Assembly: GCF_000143415.4 (NCBI RefSeq)
Contig: NW_003314359.1
Span: forward strand, 349,437 to 413,436
Reading direction: 5' to 3'
Length of the DNA: 64,000 nucleotides
Source of the DNA: Selaginella moellendorffii
Taxonomy: Eukaryota; Streptophyta; Lycopodiopsida; Selaginellales; Selaginellaceae
How positions within the stretch are numbered: position 1 is the first letter of the stretch; every line of letters begins with the position of its first letter. The translations under genes and the position numbers were made by a program. Of this stretch, positions 19,800 through 30,840 are shown piece by piece. The notes below the pieces were generated by a model, which was not told the DNA's origin, searched no databases, and saw only the letters and a list, made by a program, of their open reading frames with translations.

Positions 19800-21132
19800 A
19801 TGGAGGCCTCGATGCGCAACATTTTCGAGGCGGCCGGGTACATCGCGCTGGAAATCAGTGAAATCGTGGTGCCTGGTAACGATAATCTCTGTTGTCTTGT
19901 AGATTTCGATCGTATTCCGTCCGCTAGAGAGCGTGATGCTCAACTTCTCGTCCCTGTGAAGAAGAGGAAGAGAGGCCAATGTTCTGGCAGTGGTAGCACC
20001 AGCAGCGGCAGCGATGGAAGCTGTATTACGAGTGATACAGCCCAAAATGCCAACAAGGTCATCGATTTCTTGATGCTAATGCTGGAAATTCTCTAATGCT
20101 TTGTTTATCAGAGGCTCCGTCTGGACCATGTGGAGGCATTGCTTCATCTAGAAGCGAAGCAGACGCTTCTATGGGGATATTTGGATGATACATGTTGCTT
20201 GGACTCCGTAGCGAGAGGATCTATCGTCGTAAAGTTCTTCCAGGTACTTTAATGTAATTTCTAAAACTTTTTCTTTCTACTCATCTAGCTCCATTCAGTG
20301 CATGGCAGTACACAACGAGACAGTTTTTCTCGCAACGACGTTTTTGGATATGCTTTTACTGGCTATGAAGAATTGCATCGCGAAGAGCGTACTTGGGATA
20401 TTTGCCGTTGCGTGCATGGCCGTGGCCATGAAATATGAAGAGAACAAGGCGAAGTTCTCGTGAGTAATCCTGTGACTTGACTCGGTGTTTAATGTTTTGG
20501 TTAAATCAGGCCTGTTCTTCAGCTCAGCGAGCTCTTTCGCTATAAGATCCATGACGTTCTTACTGCCGAACGCGTTTTACTGGAGGCGATTTGCTACAAG
20601 TGTGAAGTGCCAACTGCAATGATCTTTCTAAGGTTTGGTTTTTGGAGTCAATTCTCTTTTATGCAATGTACTCCGCTGTGAAGGTATTATCTTGAAGGCG
20701 TCAACGCGAGCACCAAAATCGCTAGAACTGCAGAGTTCCTGGCGTGTCTCTCACTCACCGAATACGAAATGCTCAGATTTAGGCCTGCAGCATTAGCCGT
20801 GTCCTCGATCACCCTGGCCTTTCGCTTAGAGGGAATAGATGCTAATGTGAGGGAGCTCTTAAAGGTATGTATCAACGGTATTTGGTTCGTGTTTCTCATA
20901 TGCCTGCGTTTACAGAGGAATACAGGCGTCCAATTCATCGCAAGAGCCTCGGAATGCTGTATCCAGGTAGTCTTGTTGCCAGCAATCTTGTTGCCTCTTC
21001 TTTGACACTTGCGATATGCAGGAACTCCTTAAGCTTTACAGATTTGTCCTCGTTGACAGTCCGAAGGCCTGCCATCTTGTGAGGATGTTGAAAACGAGAT
21101 GCAATATCCAGTGGAATCTCAAGCATCACTGA
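19800..21132 (+). CDS. Divergent cyclin, possibly SDS-like
   Basis: Exons 19800-20057, 20112-20243, 20299-20459, 20510-20632, 20684-20864, 20916-20966 and 21022-21132 give 338 residues with consistent phases. The cyclin N-domain is clear in exon 3: NETVFLATTFLDMLL, then a LGIFAVACMAVAMKYEEN helix equal to the A-x-K-Y-E-E helix of mitotic cyclins. Exon 4 (AERVLLEAICYKCEVPTAMI) and exon 5 (ARTAEFLACLSLTEYEMLRF) continue into the C-terminal cyclin fold. The classical MRAILVDW signature is replaced by a degenerate helix before exon 3. The KYEEN ending and the F-L-R-Y-Y-L segment recall the meiosis-specific SOLO DANCERS cyclins more than canonical A or B types; this is a hypothesis. The N-terminus has a basic patch (KKRKR). 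Exon 6 boundaries are the least certain. Confidence 0.72.
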
Positions 21133-21182
21133 GCTAGAAGGTTCAGTTTTTCCTTTCCAGTAAATGTACAGGTCGTCCTAGG

Positions 21183-22475
21183 CTAACATCTCCATGCCAT
21201 CCTTGGTTTGGACTCGGCAAAGAGGCCCTTCCAATTGGTTATCCTCTGAATCTTGTCCGGTCCGAGTTTCTCAGCAGCCTTGGACAACAACTCAGCTCCG
21301 CAGGGCTTCTGGTTTCTTGAAGGCTCGCCGCAAAGAGGTGTAGTTGACACAGATGCTGGTGTTTCGGAACCGTTTGAGCTTAACTTGCCACTGAGATTGG
21401 ACCTGGATGTGCTGGCACAGGGACGAGCAGGAGACCGAGGTGTCTGGATGCCGCCTGTTGTTGCCACTCCAGGTGCTGTCCTTACATCAGTAACGGTTGG
21501 GGTCCTCGGTGTTTGGTCAGTACCAGTTTTGCCAATGGTTCTCATCGTTTGAGCATCATTTGCAGTGTTTGGTCTAGAAGACTTCGGTGTTGGTGGAGCA
21601 GCACGGTCGGACCGAGGAGTGGGACAGGAACTCTCCGGTAGCCTTGCGCTCATTGGAGCCGACGGCTTTGTTTCTGGGAGAGAAGAAGCAGTCTTCGGGC
21701 GAGCAGTCGTATCTCCATAGCTTATACCCGCGTCGGACCTCGCAGTACTACAACCGGTATTCACCAAAGCTTCGCCCATTGGTGCTGATTTGTCGGGTGC
21801 TCTTGCAGAATTCGGCATGGAAGGCGGCTGCGGCTTCTCCAGGAACATCCGTCTTCTCTCCGCTATCGCATTGACCAGGACCGCCGGGCTTACATGCTGC
21901 GGGAAGACGACCGTGGGTGCGGTCTTCGGACGATGTGGCAGCATGTAAGTCAAGATGGTCGGCTCAGCTCGCTCGTCAAACGCACCAGTGGCGTCAGTGG
22001 CCTTTATCCCGTAGTGAGGCAAGACGGCGTCCTGTCCATCCTTTCCCAGGTGTGCGGGAGGCACATACCTCAGGTACTCGGTGATGCTCGTTGCTTTGTT
22101 CCCGTGATAAGGTGACGCTTCTGTTGTTATCAGAGGTCCCGTCCGCGGCTTTCCCATGTGCGAGATGTACTCGGTGACGGACGTCACCTTCCTGTTGTGG
22201 AACGGGTCCGGGGCGTTGAGCAGATTGGGATGCAACGCGTGCAGCGGGACCAGGTGCCGCTGTGTTTCGGTAATGTCGGTGCACTTTTGGCCGAAGTACT
22301 CGTCGTAGTCTGGAATGACTCTCTTTGATTCTCTGAGCAGGAACTGGCGCCGGCGGTGGGGGAAGTCAGATATCGTCCATGGCCGGATGTGCAAAGGTCC
22401 TCCAGTCTTTGGTATAGGCGGCTTCCTCGGGCACGGGCAATTCCGGGTATGCTTCCTGGTCCTGATATGACCCAT
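21183..22475 (-). CDS. Unrecognised protein with four K-[AVC]-T-[SD]-x-T-E repeats
   Basis: Intronless, 430 residues. I do not recognise the family. Residues about 60-165 carry four copies of a short motif at about 31-residue spacing: QKCTDITET (63), NRKVTSVTEY (94), GNKATSITEY (125) and GIKATDATGA (156). Each is followed by Pro/His-rich linker. The N-terminus is basic with a CPCPRKPPIP turn. The second half is Ser/Thr/Pro-rich and probably disordered, ending in a conserved-looking tail (DKIQRITNWKGLFAES). No signal peptide or membrane helix. A TATA box lies close upstream. Short periodic motifs of this kind occur in microtubule- and axoneme-bound proteins, but that is speculation. Confidence 0.65.
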   Translation of the reverse strand: MGHIRTRKHTRNCPCPRKPPIPKTGGPLHIRPWTISDFPHRRRQFLLRESKRVIPDYDEYFGQKCTDITETQRHLVPLHALHPNLLNAPDPFHNRKVTSVTEYISHMGKPRTGPLITTEASPYHGNKATSITEYLRYVPPAHLGKDGQDAVLPHYGIKATDATGAFDERAEPTILTYMLPHRPKTAPTVVFPQHVSPAVLVNAIAERRRMFLEKPQPPSMPNSARAPDKSAPMGEALVNTGCSTARSDAGISYGDTTARPKTASSLPETKPSAPMSARLPESSCPTPRSDRAAPPTPKSSRPNTANDAQTMRTIGKTGTDQTPRTPTVTDVRTAPGVATTGGIQTPRSPARPCASTSRSNLSGKLSSNGSETPASVSTTPLCGEPSRNQKPCGAELLSKAAEKLGPDKIQRITNWKGLFAESKPRMAWRC

Positions 22476-22517
22476 TAGGCTTCATCACCGGCCGAGGCGA
22501 GAGAGCTCGCTCCAGCC

Positions 22518-22526
22518 CTTATATAC
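22518..22526 (-). promoter_or_regulatory. TATA box
   Basis: On the minus strand the run TGTGTATATAAGG lies about 45 bp before the ATG at 22475, a good TATA box for the intronless gene and implying a very short 5' leader. Confidence 0.55.
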
Positions 22527-22529
22527 ACA

Positions 22530-24058
22530 ATGCAGGACTGGGGGTTTCAGCTGAAGTAGTTATTCATTGGGCTGCCGTTTGGACTTCTACCACGTGGAGA
22601 CGGTTACAGAGACGAGAGGCCCTGTGTATATTTTCCGGCTATTACTCAGAAAGGACGAGGTCAGTATAAATGCCGCTTTTTTTCTTTCCATCCATCCATC
22701 CATCCATCGTCTTCTTGTTTTCGTAGTGGATGTGTAGGTACCACATTCCGGGGCGTAAAAGGCCGGCCAGCTAATGCAAGCAAGCGGGGAGGGCTCACTT
22801 TCTTGACTTAATGCCAACTCCAGATTTGGTTTTGACTTGTGGCGATTGCTCCTCTTGCAGGCAGGTTGTGTGGTACCACCAGCAGCAGTTATTCTTTTGT
22901 GCACGTGAGCGTATCCAGGTGCGTTGTTTTATGCTCCCAAGCAAAGGGGAAGCTAGCGGACAAGCAGGACCCACCTATATCTGGGGAGGAAGGTCCGGTC
23001 AGAGCGACGTGCGCGGGATAGAACACATCAACGCAGTCAAGGAGGTTGCGGCGGCGGCGGCGAGTTGCGCAAGATTCCTGGACGTGCATAGGTACGAAGG
23101 ATTACACACGCACATCGCTTTCACCGCAGGCCGCTAATCATCGTCATCTTTATCCTTTCCACTGGCATATATCCGTGTACTTCCTTTTTCGTGTACTAAA
23201 GTGGGTGTCTCTGTGTGTGGATCCAGGGGAAGCCAACCAGGTGCCGAGCGCTCACTATAAAAAAAAGTGACTTTGTCTTCGCTGGACGACACAGACGGCT
23301 CCACAAAATCTGCTGGTTTGACAGTTAATGGGGGTATGTTTTTATTTTTCTTTGTCAACTGCGCAGCTAACTGTCATCGGCCAGAGAAAAGGTATACATT
23401 TAAAATCCAGAGCCTCTTCGTGCAAGGATAATGACAACGGCCCGACCACTCCATCACGTATCGTGGAAAGGTTTGAAGTTTATATAGAACTGTCCTAAGA
23501 CAGAGATTGTGTCTTTGCAGGTAGGAATCACCACAAAGAAAGACTTCTTTCTATCATTTTGTACGTTTAGTAGTATCACCCTGAGGTCCCACCCCGCACC
23601 TTACGTGCACAACCGGTACTTTTGCAACTCTTCGCTTTCACCGCAGGCACGTAATCATCGGAATCTAAGTTGTACGCCCTTGTTATGCATGCGTATCTTC
23701 TTTCTCTCTGCAGCGACCAGCGCCACTGGCCGGCTCGTTTCTACAAGGTACCTTTGCTCGTTAAATCTCTCAGATCTTTGCATTATTGTCACCTGCCTCA
23801 ACGGGACAAAGAAAGGATATATATTTTTCCCCTACCTAGGCAAGCGAAGGAAATTATTCGCAGGCAGATCATAAATCGTAACGAGTTATCACAAGCTCAG
23901 CCGGCCACCAGCGATCCACCTACGTAAGTCCTTGAAACACAAAACACAGAACATAAGACGCAGCGGAACTAATCGTATATAACAGAGCTCGCGGCCGAGA
24001 AGTAACTACCTACAGATAAACCAAAAACTTAGTGAAGAGGGAGCGAGTACCTCTATGA
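22530..24058. other. Intergenic region with small repeats
   Basis: No convincing gene. It holds an (ATCC)n microsatellite (about 22687-22706), a (GGC)n run near 23047, and a 30-bp direct repeat (cgctttcaccgcagg plus taatcatcg) at about 23117 and 23634. Confidence 0.45.
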
Positions 24059-27000
24059 TCACGATACGTCCCCGTAGAACACCACCGTTCTCGGTCCTCC
24101 TCCCGATCCACCACCACCACCTGACTTGGTAAGCTTCTTCTTCCCGGCCCTGTTCGTGTTCGCTGTGCTGGTGAAACTAATCCTTTCAAAAACGCTTTTC
24201 ACTATTTTACATTGGTTGTTGTTTTGAGCTCCAGGTCCGCCACCACCACCATTCACCGCCTGCCCGGCTTTCATCTTCTTCCTTTTCCCCCTGCTCATGG
24301 CGAGATTCCCAGCCTGCTGCTGCAAGAGTGCTCGCTGCTTTGCAAGCAACCTCCTCCTCTTCATGGGAAGAGACACTTCCATTTCCTCGTCTTCCTCATT
24401 GCCATCCATACCATTATCGTCCTCATCAAACTCATCATACTCGCCACCACCACCACCAACTTCTTCTTCTTCTTCTTCCAACAGAGCCATCCTCTGGCGA
24501 GCCATTGCCTTCGCCCTGGGCCCCAGTGCCCGCTGCCGCTTTCTCGGCATGCACGACTTGGAAGTCCTGTGCACGATCCACTGCTCATCCTCCTCCTCCT
24601 CCTCCTCGTCCAAGCACCTCTGCCGCTGGAGACCATCTGGTCTCGCAAACACTGCCCTCCTCTGGACAGTCACAGGCACCTCATCCTCATCCTCCTCGTC
24701 GTCGGCTCCGGCTCTCACTAGCATCAAGCTCTTCTTTCGTTGCATCCTCTGTTGGAGCGCCACCACGGGCCTCTGCCTCGTCTCCTCCTCTTCAATATAC
24801 CGCCTGTCCTCCAACACGTCGTCCAGGAGCTCCGCCGACGCCCCTCTCGCGGCCCGGAGAACAGACTTCGTCCTCCTGGCTGGAACCTCCATCCCATCAA
24901 AAATGCCGTCCACCACGCCGCCACCGGGCCTCCGCATCACACCAAACGACTCGCGCTGAGCCATCCTCGCCACCATTTTCTTCCTCACCACTGGAGGACG
25001 CCTCAGACCATCCTCATCGTCGTCAATGTACGTAGGCCTCACCACCATCGCCTTTGAAGGAGCTACGTAGCGCTCTTCTGGCGCTCTGCCAACAAGCCTG
25101 ACATCATCGTCGTAAAGATCCCTGGCCATCATTTCCCGCTCCCTCCGGGGGGACAAGTCGACAAACCCCCTGCTGCTGCCGCCGTGCCACTCCCTGACCG
25201 ACATGGAGGCACTCTCCCTCACAACTTCCTTGGCCGAGAACTTCTCCACCTTGGAAACGCCGTAGCGTCGGCACCGCTGTGGACTCCACCGGCTTGTATC
25301 CATCTCCCTGTGAGGAGGCGGCCTCCTGTTGATACCCGCGCTCCGGAGAGGACGAGGGCTCTTGCTCCTGGACCGTAGTCTCGGGCTCAGCTGGTGGTGG
25401 TCGTGGTGGTGGTGGCTTCTCGCCACAGGACTCTGGCGACGCCTGGCGGGGCTGCTTCTCCTGGCCGGACTCATGCTTCTGCGAGGCCTGGATTTGGGTG
25501 GACTCGTGCTCTCTCGCCTGGGAGGACTGCTACTTTGGAGCCTCTGCCTATCCGGGCTCCTCCTCCGGCGCGGGGGGCTCTTGCTCCGTGGCTTGTAGGC
25601 GCGACCGTGACGTCCGCCTCGTCGATCGGGCATCTGCTCATAAGTATTAATAGGTACAAATGCCGAGCTTGTTAGTTACTTACCTGGTAAAATCCCTCGC
25701 CACGGACACGGTTTCTGCGTGAAAAGAGTGAGGACGAGCTCGCAGCTTTAAGAAAGAGCAAACCTGTTCGTGTGTCCGCGGTTGCGTTGGATGTCGGCCT
25801 TTCTTGCCTCGAACTCTTCCCGCGACAGCGGCCTGTTGGACGATTTTGGCCCCGGAAAGCTGGCATTTGGAAGCACAGAGCTGTTAAGTCGAAGGCGGGA
25901 ACCAATGTAAGACTTACGGCTGAAAGGGAAATTGTGCGGGCGCCGGAAAGCATCCGGGAAAGTAGCCAGCGTAGCCATAAGGAGGAGGCCTACAAGCAGG
26001 ATCCCCAATCATATGGGACGCCGACCAGTATCCTGCGTACTGCACGGCAAAAGGATTCCCACGACCGTCGGAGCGTTGCTTTGGTATCACCTGCCGATCA
26101 TCTGACAACGACAAGACACGCTGTCAAAAGCGAGCACAAACATTCCCAGTAGATACCAGAGCGTTTCGAAGGTTCAACGCCCTCCACCTCCATTTTAGTC
26201 TCTGCATGCATCAACCATCACTGTGTTACAAAGTCCGTACTGAAGGAAGCAAAATATATCGTACCAGGCTGGTCATGGATCTCTTCCTTCGATTTTACCG
26301 CGACATCAGGGGACCTTTTGTCCTCGACAGCTTCAGCAAGGGCTTTCGTAGCATCCGACTCCGGAGTCTTCTCAGACTGCTCTCCGTCTATGTCCAAATC
26401 GTCAATATTCAGATCATCAAAACCTTCCTCGTCGTAATCCACCTCCTCCACGTCTTCGAACTCATCTTTCCCTTCGTCAGCTTTTCCATCAGCAACAGCA
26501 ACATGCGTTGTCGTCGAATCTGCAGAAGCTGTATAAAGTACGTAAAACAGCCTGAGCAACAAAGGTAGGACAAAGCAACCTTGCGATTGAGGCTTTTCAG
26601 CTTTCGTGGTGTTCACCAAAGGCAAAGCTGCCCCTGACAGCAGCCGATCAACAGTCTCGCGCAATGTCTTGTTAGGTAGCAGATCGTCAGCTCGAATGTT
26701 TTTGGCTCCACATACACACGTGGTCTTCTCCAAAAGCACGTTACGAATGCCTAGTGAACAAACATAAAACATAAAAAACACAATGACCATCAGAAACAAA
26801 CTTACATGTATCGCAATAACTCTTAAAGCAGCATTTGCTAGTAAGAACCGCGTCTTTGAGAGCATTTTGACATAAAGGGCAGCGAAGTTCAGAAGGTACG
26901 TCCGTAATAGGTTCGCTAGGAATAACTCCCTCAATCTCCTTTGCAAAAGCATCCCTGAAGCAAGCAAATTAGCAGAAGTGCATAGTAGACAATTCAAGGC

Positions 27001-27925
27001 ACGAACTCGTTTGGTTGCATTGCTGCCGCTTCACCGGTTGGTAAGGCATAAGACCCATCAGGATTTGCGACGAGCATCGTCCTAGGAATCCCGCTCGGCA
27101 TCTTCATTTTCTTCACGTCATATGAAGGATCGCCGTTCGTTGGACAATGCTGAATAAAATGGCCTGACCACAACAAACAATGTTTCCAGTATTTACTACG
27201 CATGAGCTTTTTACTACCTGCAACTCCACAGCGATGGCAAATGTACCCCTGGTGTGGAACCTTCTTTTGAAAACTAGATCCTATAGAACTAAACCATGAG
27301 TAAAATCACAAAGAAAAACCAAAAAACTAAACAAACTGCAAACCTGAACCACCCGGTCCTTGATTTTCATTGGTCTGTCTGCAAATTCTGGCTGCCTTTA
27401 GACTTGCTAAAAACGGAGAGCATTCAATAAAAAACTGACCGAAGCCATTCTGCAGCAGAGGAGTCTACGAACTCCTTTATCCTGTCGTCCTCCTCGGATG
27501 TAATACAGACTGGACTAGTTTTGCCAGCCCTGAAAAAGAAGGAAAATAAAAAGTTTAGAAAAGAAAAAAGAGAAAGAAACGAGCAACCACAAACAACTTA
27601 CTCGGTAGCAGCTTCCTGCACGATCGCCTTTCGAGGAACTCTCCTTACAAGAACGGACGTATTCTCCCAGAGCATAAACTCTTCATCCAAGTATTCTGGT
27701 ATCAAAAAGAATATCAAAACAGGGGGCCAAGAAGATAGAAAAATCCAAACCTTCATCCGTGTCGGGCTTGGAAACCACCAAATCGAAATCCGACGACGCA
27801 TTGCCCAGCTTGAGCTTGAGCAAAATCTTTTCCTTGAGCTTGCCAATGGAGATGCAATGCTCATCGATAGGCACCGAGTCGAAGTCCTTGGCGCTCTTAA
27901 ACTTGTAATGCACCGCCATTGCCAT
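24059..27925 (-). CDS. RBBP6/PQT3-type E3 ligase (DWNN, zinc knuckle, RING)
   Basis: Fourteen minus-strand exons: 27925-27751, 27695-27602, 27529-27440, 27378-27344, 27280-27218, 27163-27007, 26954-26806, 26750-26580, 26528-26265, 26201-26157, 26101-25918, 25880-25764, 25714-25684, 25633-24059; 1049 residues, all phases agree. Residues 1-88 are a DWNN ubiquitin-like domain (MAMAVHYKFKSAKDFDSVPI; VLVRRVPR). A CCHC zinc knuckle is at 146-159 (C-H-R-C-G-V-A-G-H-F-I-Q-H-C). A RING/U-box-like domain is at 230-268 (CPLC, CCFKSYCDTC, CVC). Next come an acidic stretch, the plant-conserved SREEFEARKADIQR (about 496-509), and a long Arg/Ser-rich and acidic tail. This is the full architecture of plant RBBP6 homologues such as PARAQUAT TOLERANCE 3, nuclear E3 ligases tied to mRNA 3' processing. 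The start is the first ATG; the frame upstream begins only with GTG. The 51-bp intron 26529-26579 has no stop and a multiple-of-three length, so it could be retained. Confidence 0.92.
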
Positions 27926-28910
27926 TCCAATTCGCCAGGAAATCACTCACAGGGATGAGCGCGGCAGCAAAGAATCGATCGATACCGCGCCTTGGCTGAA
28001 AGAATGCGTGGGAGCGCCCAGCGATGAGCGCCCCGGCGCAACCCCAAACCCTAGCTCTGCCACACCTAGGGCTCGCCCCCAACAACGCAACGAAGAAACA
28101 AACTCGTCCACAGCAGACATAGATATCTGAAGATATTTCCAGGGTTTAGGATCGCACGGCCAAGATTCAAGGCCGACTCTAGGGTTTAAGCTCAGGATAT
28201 TCGCTTTGATCGAGCGGCTGAGATTTGAGATGCCCGATTCTCAAAGCATAAACCATAATCGAACGGCCGAGGCTTAAGTCTCTCTTAAAACAAGCGGCGG
28301 AGAACAATTGTCTTTATGCTTTTCACCTTTTCCTAACCGAGTTCTTACTTTTTTCGAGTTTACCGCGTATTAAATAACAGGTTACCAACGTAAACCTGGG
28401 CGTTATATAGCTACCAAATAGAACACCACACACACACCACACACACAGAAACACACATTTTCTTTGTAATTATCTTCTCTGTGAGTAGCCGGTGGAAAAG
28501 CTTATAGGTCACTGGCACAGGCCGGTGGATCGCCAGTCACTATTGCACGAGCACGAGAATTTTCTCGCCGCGCGTGCTCGAGGAGCGCATGGCGACGATC
28601 ATTCACCGGTCGATCGTGATCACCAGGAGGAGGAGGATCCGGTGCTGAAGATTCCTCGCGAAATCATCGCTTCCCTGGATTGAGATTTTCGGCTCGATTC
28701 GGTAAGCGCCGTTGCTATCTTCTTGGCTGGATGCATGGAGCCCTAATCCCTTCTCGTGTTCTTCCCTAGAGAGAAGAGCTTCTCTCAGAAGTATCAACCA
28801 ATTCACGGTCGATACGATCGATCCAGCTCGAAATATCGACCAATTCCGGTGAATCGCGAGGGATTTCAAGGGAAATTCGGTGAATCGGGAGGGATTTCAA
28901 GGGATTTCCT
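27926..28910. promoter_or_regulatory. Divergent promoter region with telo-box motifs
   Basis: Separates the RBBP6-like gene (-) from the C2 gene (+). Telo-box-like AGGGTTTA motifs occur at 28141 and 28181. They are typical of promoters of growth-linked plant genes. An imperfect (AC)n run lies at 28423-28455 and a tatatag sequence near 28405. A 30-bp tandem pair (ggtgaatcg.gagggatttcaaggg, about 28847-28900) sits in the C2 leader. Confidence 0.5.
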
Positions 28911-29459
28911 ATGGGATCCCGGCCCAAGATCGTCATGGCGCCCTCTCCACGGAGGGCGCCCAAAGTGGTACCGGACAAGAAGAGGCCGCTGGAGATTCAC
29001 ATCATCTCCGCCCAGAGGCTGTCCAAGGTGTCATACTTCCAGCGGACGCGAGCCTACGCGGTGGCATGGATCGATTCACAGCACGAAACCAAGCTCTCGA
29101 CGCCCGTGGACAGGAAGGGCGGGCGCAACCCGAGCTGGAACGCGATCCTCACATTCTACGTGGACACGGACGATCTGGTGGAGCGCCACGGCATCAACGC
29201 GGGCATGACAATCGAGATCTACACCAAGGCGTGGGTGCGAGACAAGCTGATTGGCAGCGTGCGCGTGCTCATCGCGGATCTCGTCAAGGGAATGCGCGAG
29301 AGCAAAGGTCTGTGCTTGAGCTTCATGGTGATCCGGCCATCGGGCTTGCGCAAAGGGTTGCTCAATTTGGGAGTGAGGCCCGAAAGGCTCTACTACGATG
29401 ATGACATCGTCGTCTACCAGCCGCCTCCCCCTCCACAGCCCGGGGCAGCGAGGGGGTGA
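28911..29459 (+). CDS. Small C2-domain protein (SRC2-like)
   Basis: Single exon, 182 residues. After a short basic N-terminus, residues about 26-150 form a C2 beta-sandwich: LEIHIISAQRLSKVSYFQRT, then AYAVAWID, GRNPSWNAILTFYVD and IEIYTKAWVRDKLIGSVRV. This pattern is that of plant SRC2/SRC2-like C2 proteins, which bind membranes in calcium- and stress-linked responses. The Asp ligands of Ca2+-binding loops are only partly present, so Ca2+ dependence is doubtful. The tail is Pro-rich (QPPPPPQPG). An alternative start is the ATG at 28935. Confidence 0.82.
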   Translation: MGSRPKIVMAPSPRRAPKVVPDKKRPLEIHIISAQRLSKVSYFQRTRAYAVAWIDSQHETKLSTPVDRKGGRNPSWNAILTFYVDTDDLVERHGINAGMTIEIYTKAWVRDKLIGSVRVLIADLVKGMRESKGLCLSFMVIRPSGLRKGLLNLGVRPERLYYDDDIVVYQPPPPPQPGAARG

Positions 29460-29587
29460 CTTGCTCGATCGATGGAGCAATCTATAAAATGCTTAGAGAG
29501 ATAAATACAAATTAAAAAATTTGTGGATAATCTTAAAATATTCAGCTATATTCCTGAATATTCTTTAATCTATTTTGATTTGCTTCA

Positions 29588-29706
29588 TTGTTTTGTACAA
29601 AAATGTTTAAAGTTTGTAAATCTAACATTTAAGCTGACCATAGATAATTGTTTTGTACAGAATGTTTAAAGTTTGTAAATCTAACATTTAAGCTGAACAT
29701 AAATAA
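29588..29706. repeat. Two-copy 60-bp tandem repeat
   Basis: The unit ttgttttgtaca...aagctga.cata(g/a)ataa occurs twice back to back with only a few differences. Confidence 0.85.
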
Positions 29707-30559
29707 TTTGATCCATACATGGAGAGAAAATTGAAAACTTTTCTTGGTTGGATCATTGGTCTCTTTAAAACTTGAATTCATCTGGCACCAATTTCTACCT
29801 GTCATTAGAAGAGGGTTAGTGAAGATTTTTTTTTTTGCTCTTTGTTGGTTTCATGCATAATGAAACCTTTTATTGAGGCTCATTTGCTAGTTTCATGCTT
29901 TAACAAAACTTAGCTCAAAGTTGGTTTTTTTGGAGAATAAAAGCCCTATTCAACTGGAGGAGGCTTAATTTGATCTTTCATCTGCTTAGAAATATGCTAG
30001 TTTTTATGATATGAAGTCATGTTAGTAAAATACTTGATAAATAGATCTAATATAGGAACATTATTGCATTATAAAAATCATATTTTTAATTGTGGAATAT
30101 AATTAAAACCAACATGCAAAAATTATAATCTCTCAGACTTGATTCCTTAATAATGTTGCTTGAACAATCCTTAAATCTGAAGTGTCTAATTTATACCTAT
30201 TGAAATATGTTAGATCAATAAATTTGTTAAACATGGTTATACCTGTTCCAAGGGATGTGGATCTAGACTCAATATGATGGCAAAGACCATAGCCACTTTT
30301 ATTTTAGATTTAGTCTTGCTTTGGATGAGGGAGAGTTTCATTAAGTATCTTGAGTTTATATTACTCCCTATAGGACATTAGGGAACACGTTCATCAAGTG
30401 TGTAAATTATTTTTTGGATCTGTTCAAACAAGAATGAAGACTGCACTCATATGATGATGACAATGGCTAGAATTATCAATGTTGACTCTTACAAGAATGA
30501 AAACAAAGAAGATACCCTCATTAATAACAATGGGAACATATAATAGCTCTTGTCCATCT

Positions 30560-30840
30560 CCAATGAACCTCCTTTTAGTTTCTATCGTCTAAACACAGTA
30601 ACCAAACTTTCTACCACTCCTCTAGCTTCTCCAACTTCCCCCTATCTCAAAGGATAGCATGGTGTAGTTTTATTGTAGCTAGCATAAATCTCCACCACTT
30701 TGCCATTATCATTGATACTCTAGTCCGGATCCCGTTAAAGTGAGCTCGATTACATGCTTCCCACAAGGCCTAAACCCTTGTCGCACACCATATTGCCCAT
30801 CTAGCTTGACCAAAAGCCTCCTACACAAGAACCCCTAACT
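30560..30840 (-). pseudogene. Possible LINE reverse-transcriptase tail remnant
   Basis: In reverse complement one frame reads, with stops, a stretch like W-A-I-W-C-A-T-R-V / A-L-W-E-A-C-N-R-A-H-F-N-G. This resembles the zf-RVT/RNase H tail of plant LINE-like elements (WAIWRARN...FNG). The match is short and heavily decayed. Confidence 0.3.

Noticed and set aside
19752-20096. Upstream start for the cyclin (19752 or 19765)
   Set aside because: The 19752 frame opens with a non-ATG codon and the ATG at 19765 is in another frame; the ATG at 19800 continues cleanly into the cyclin exons.
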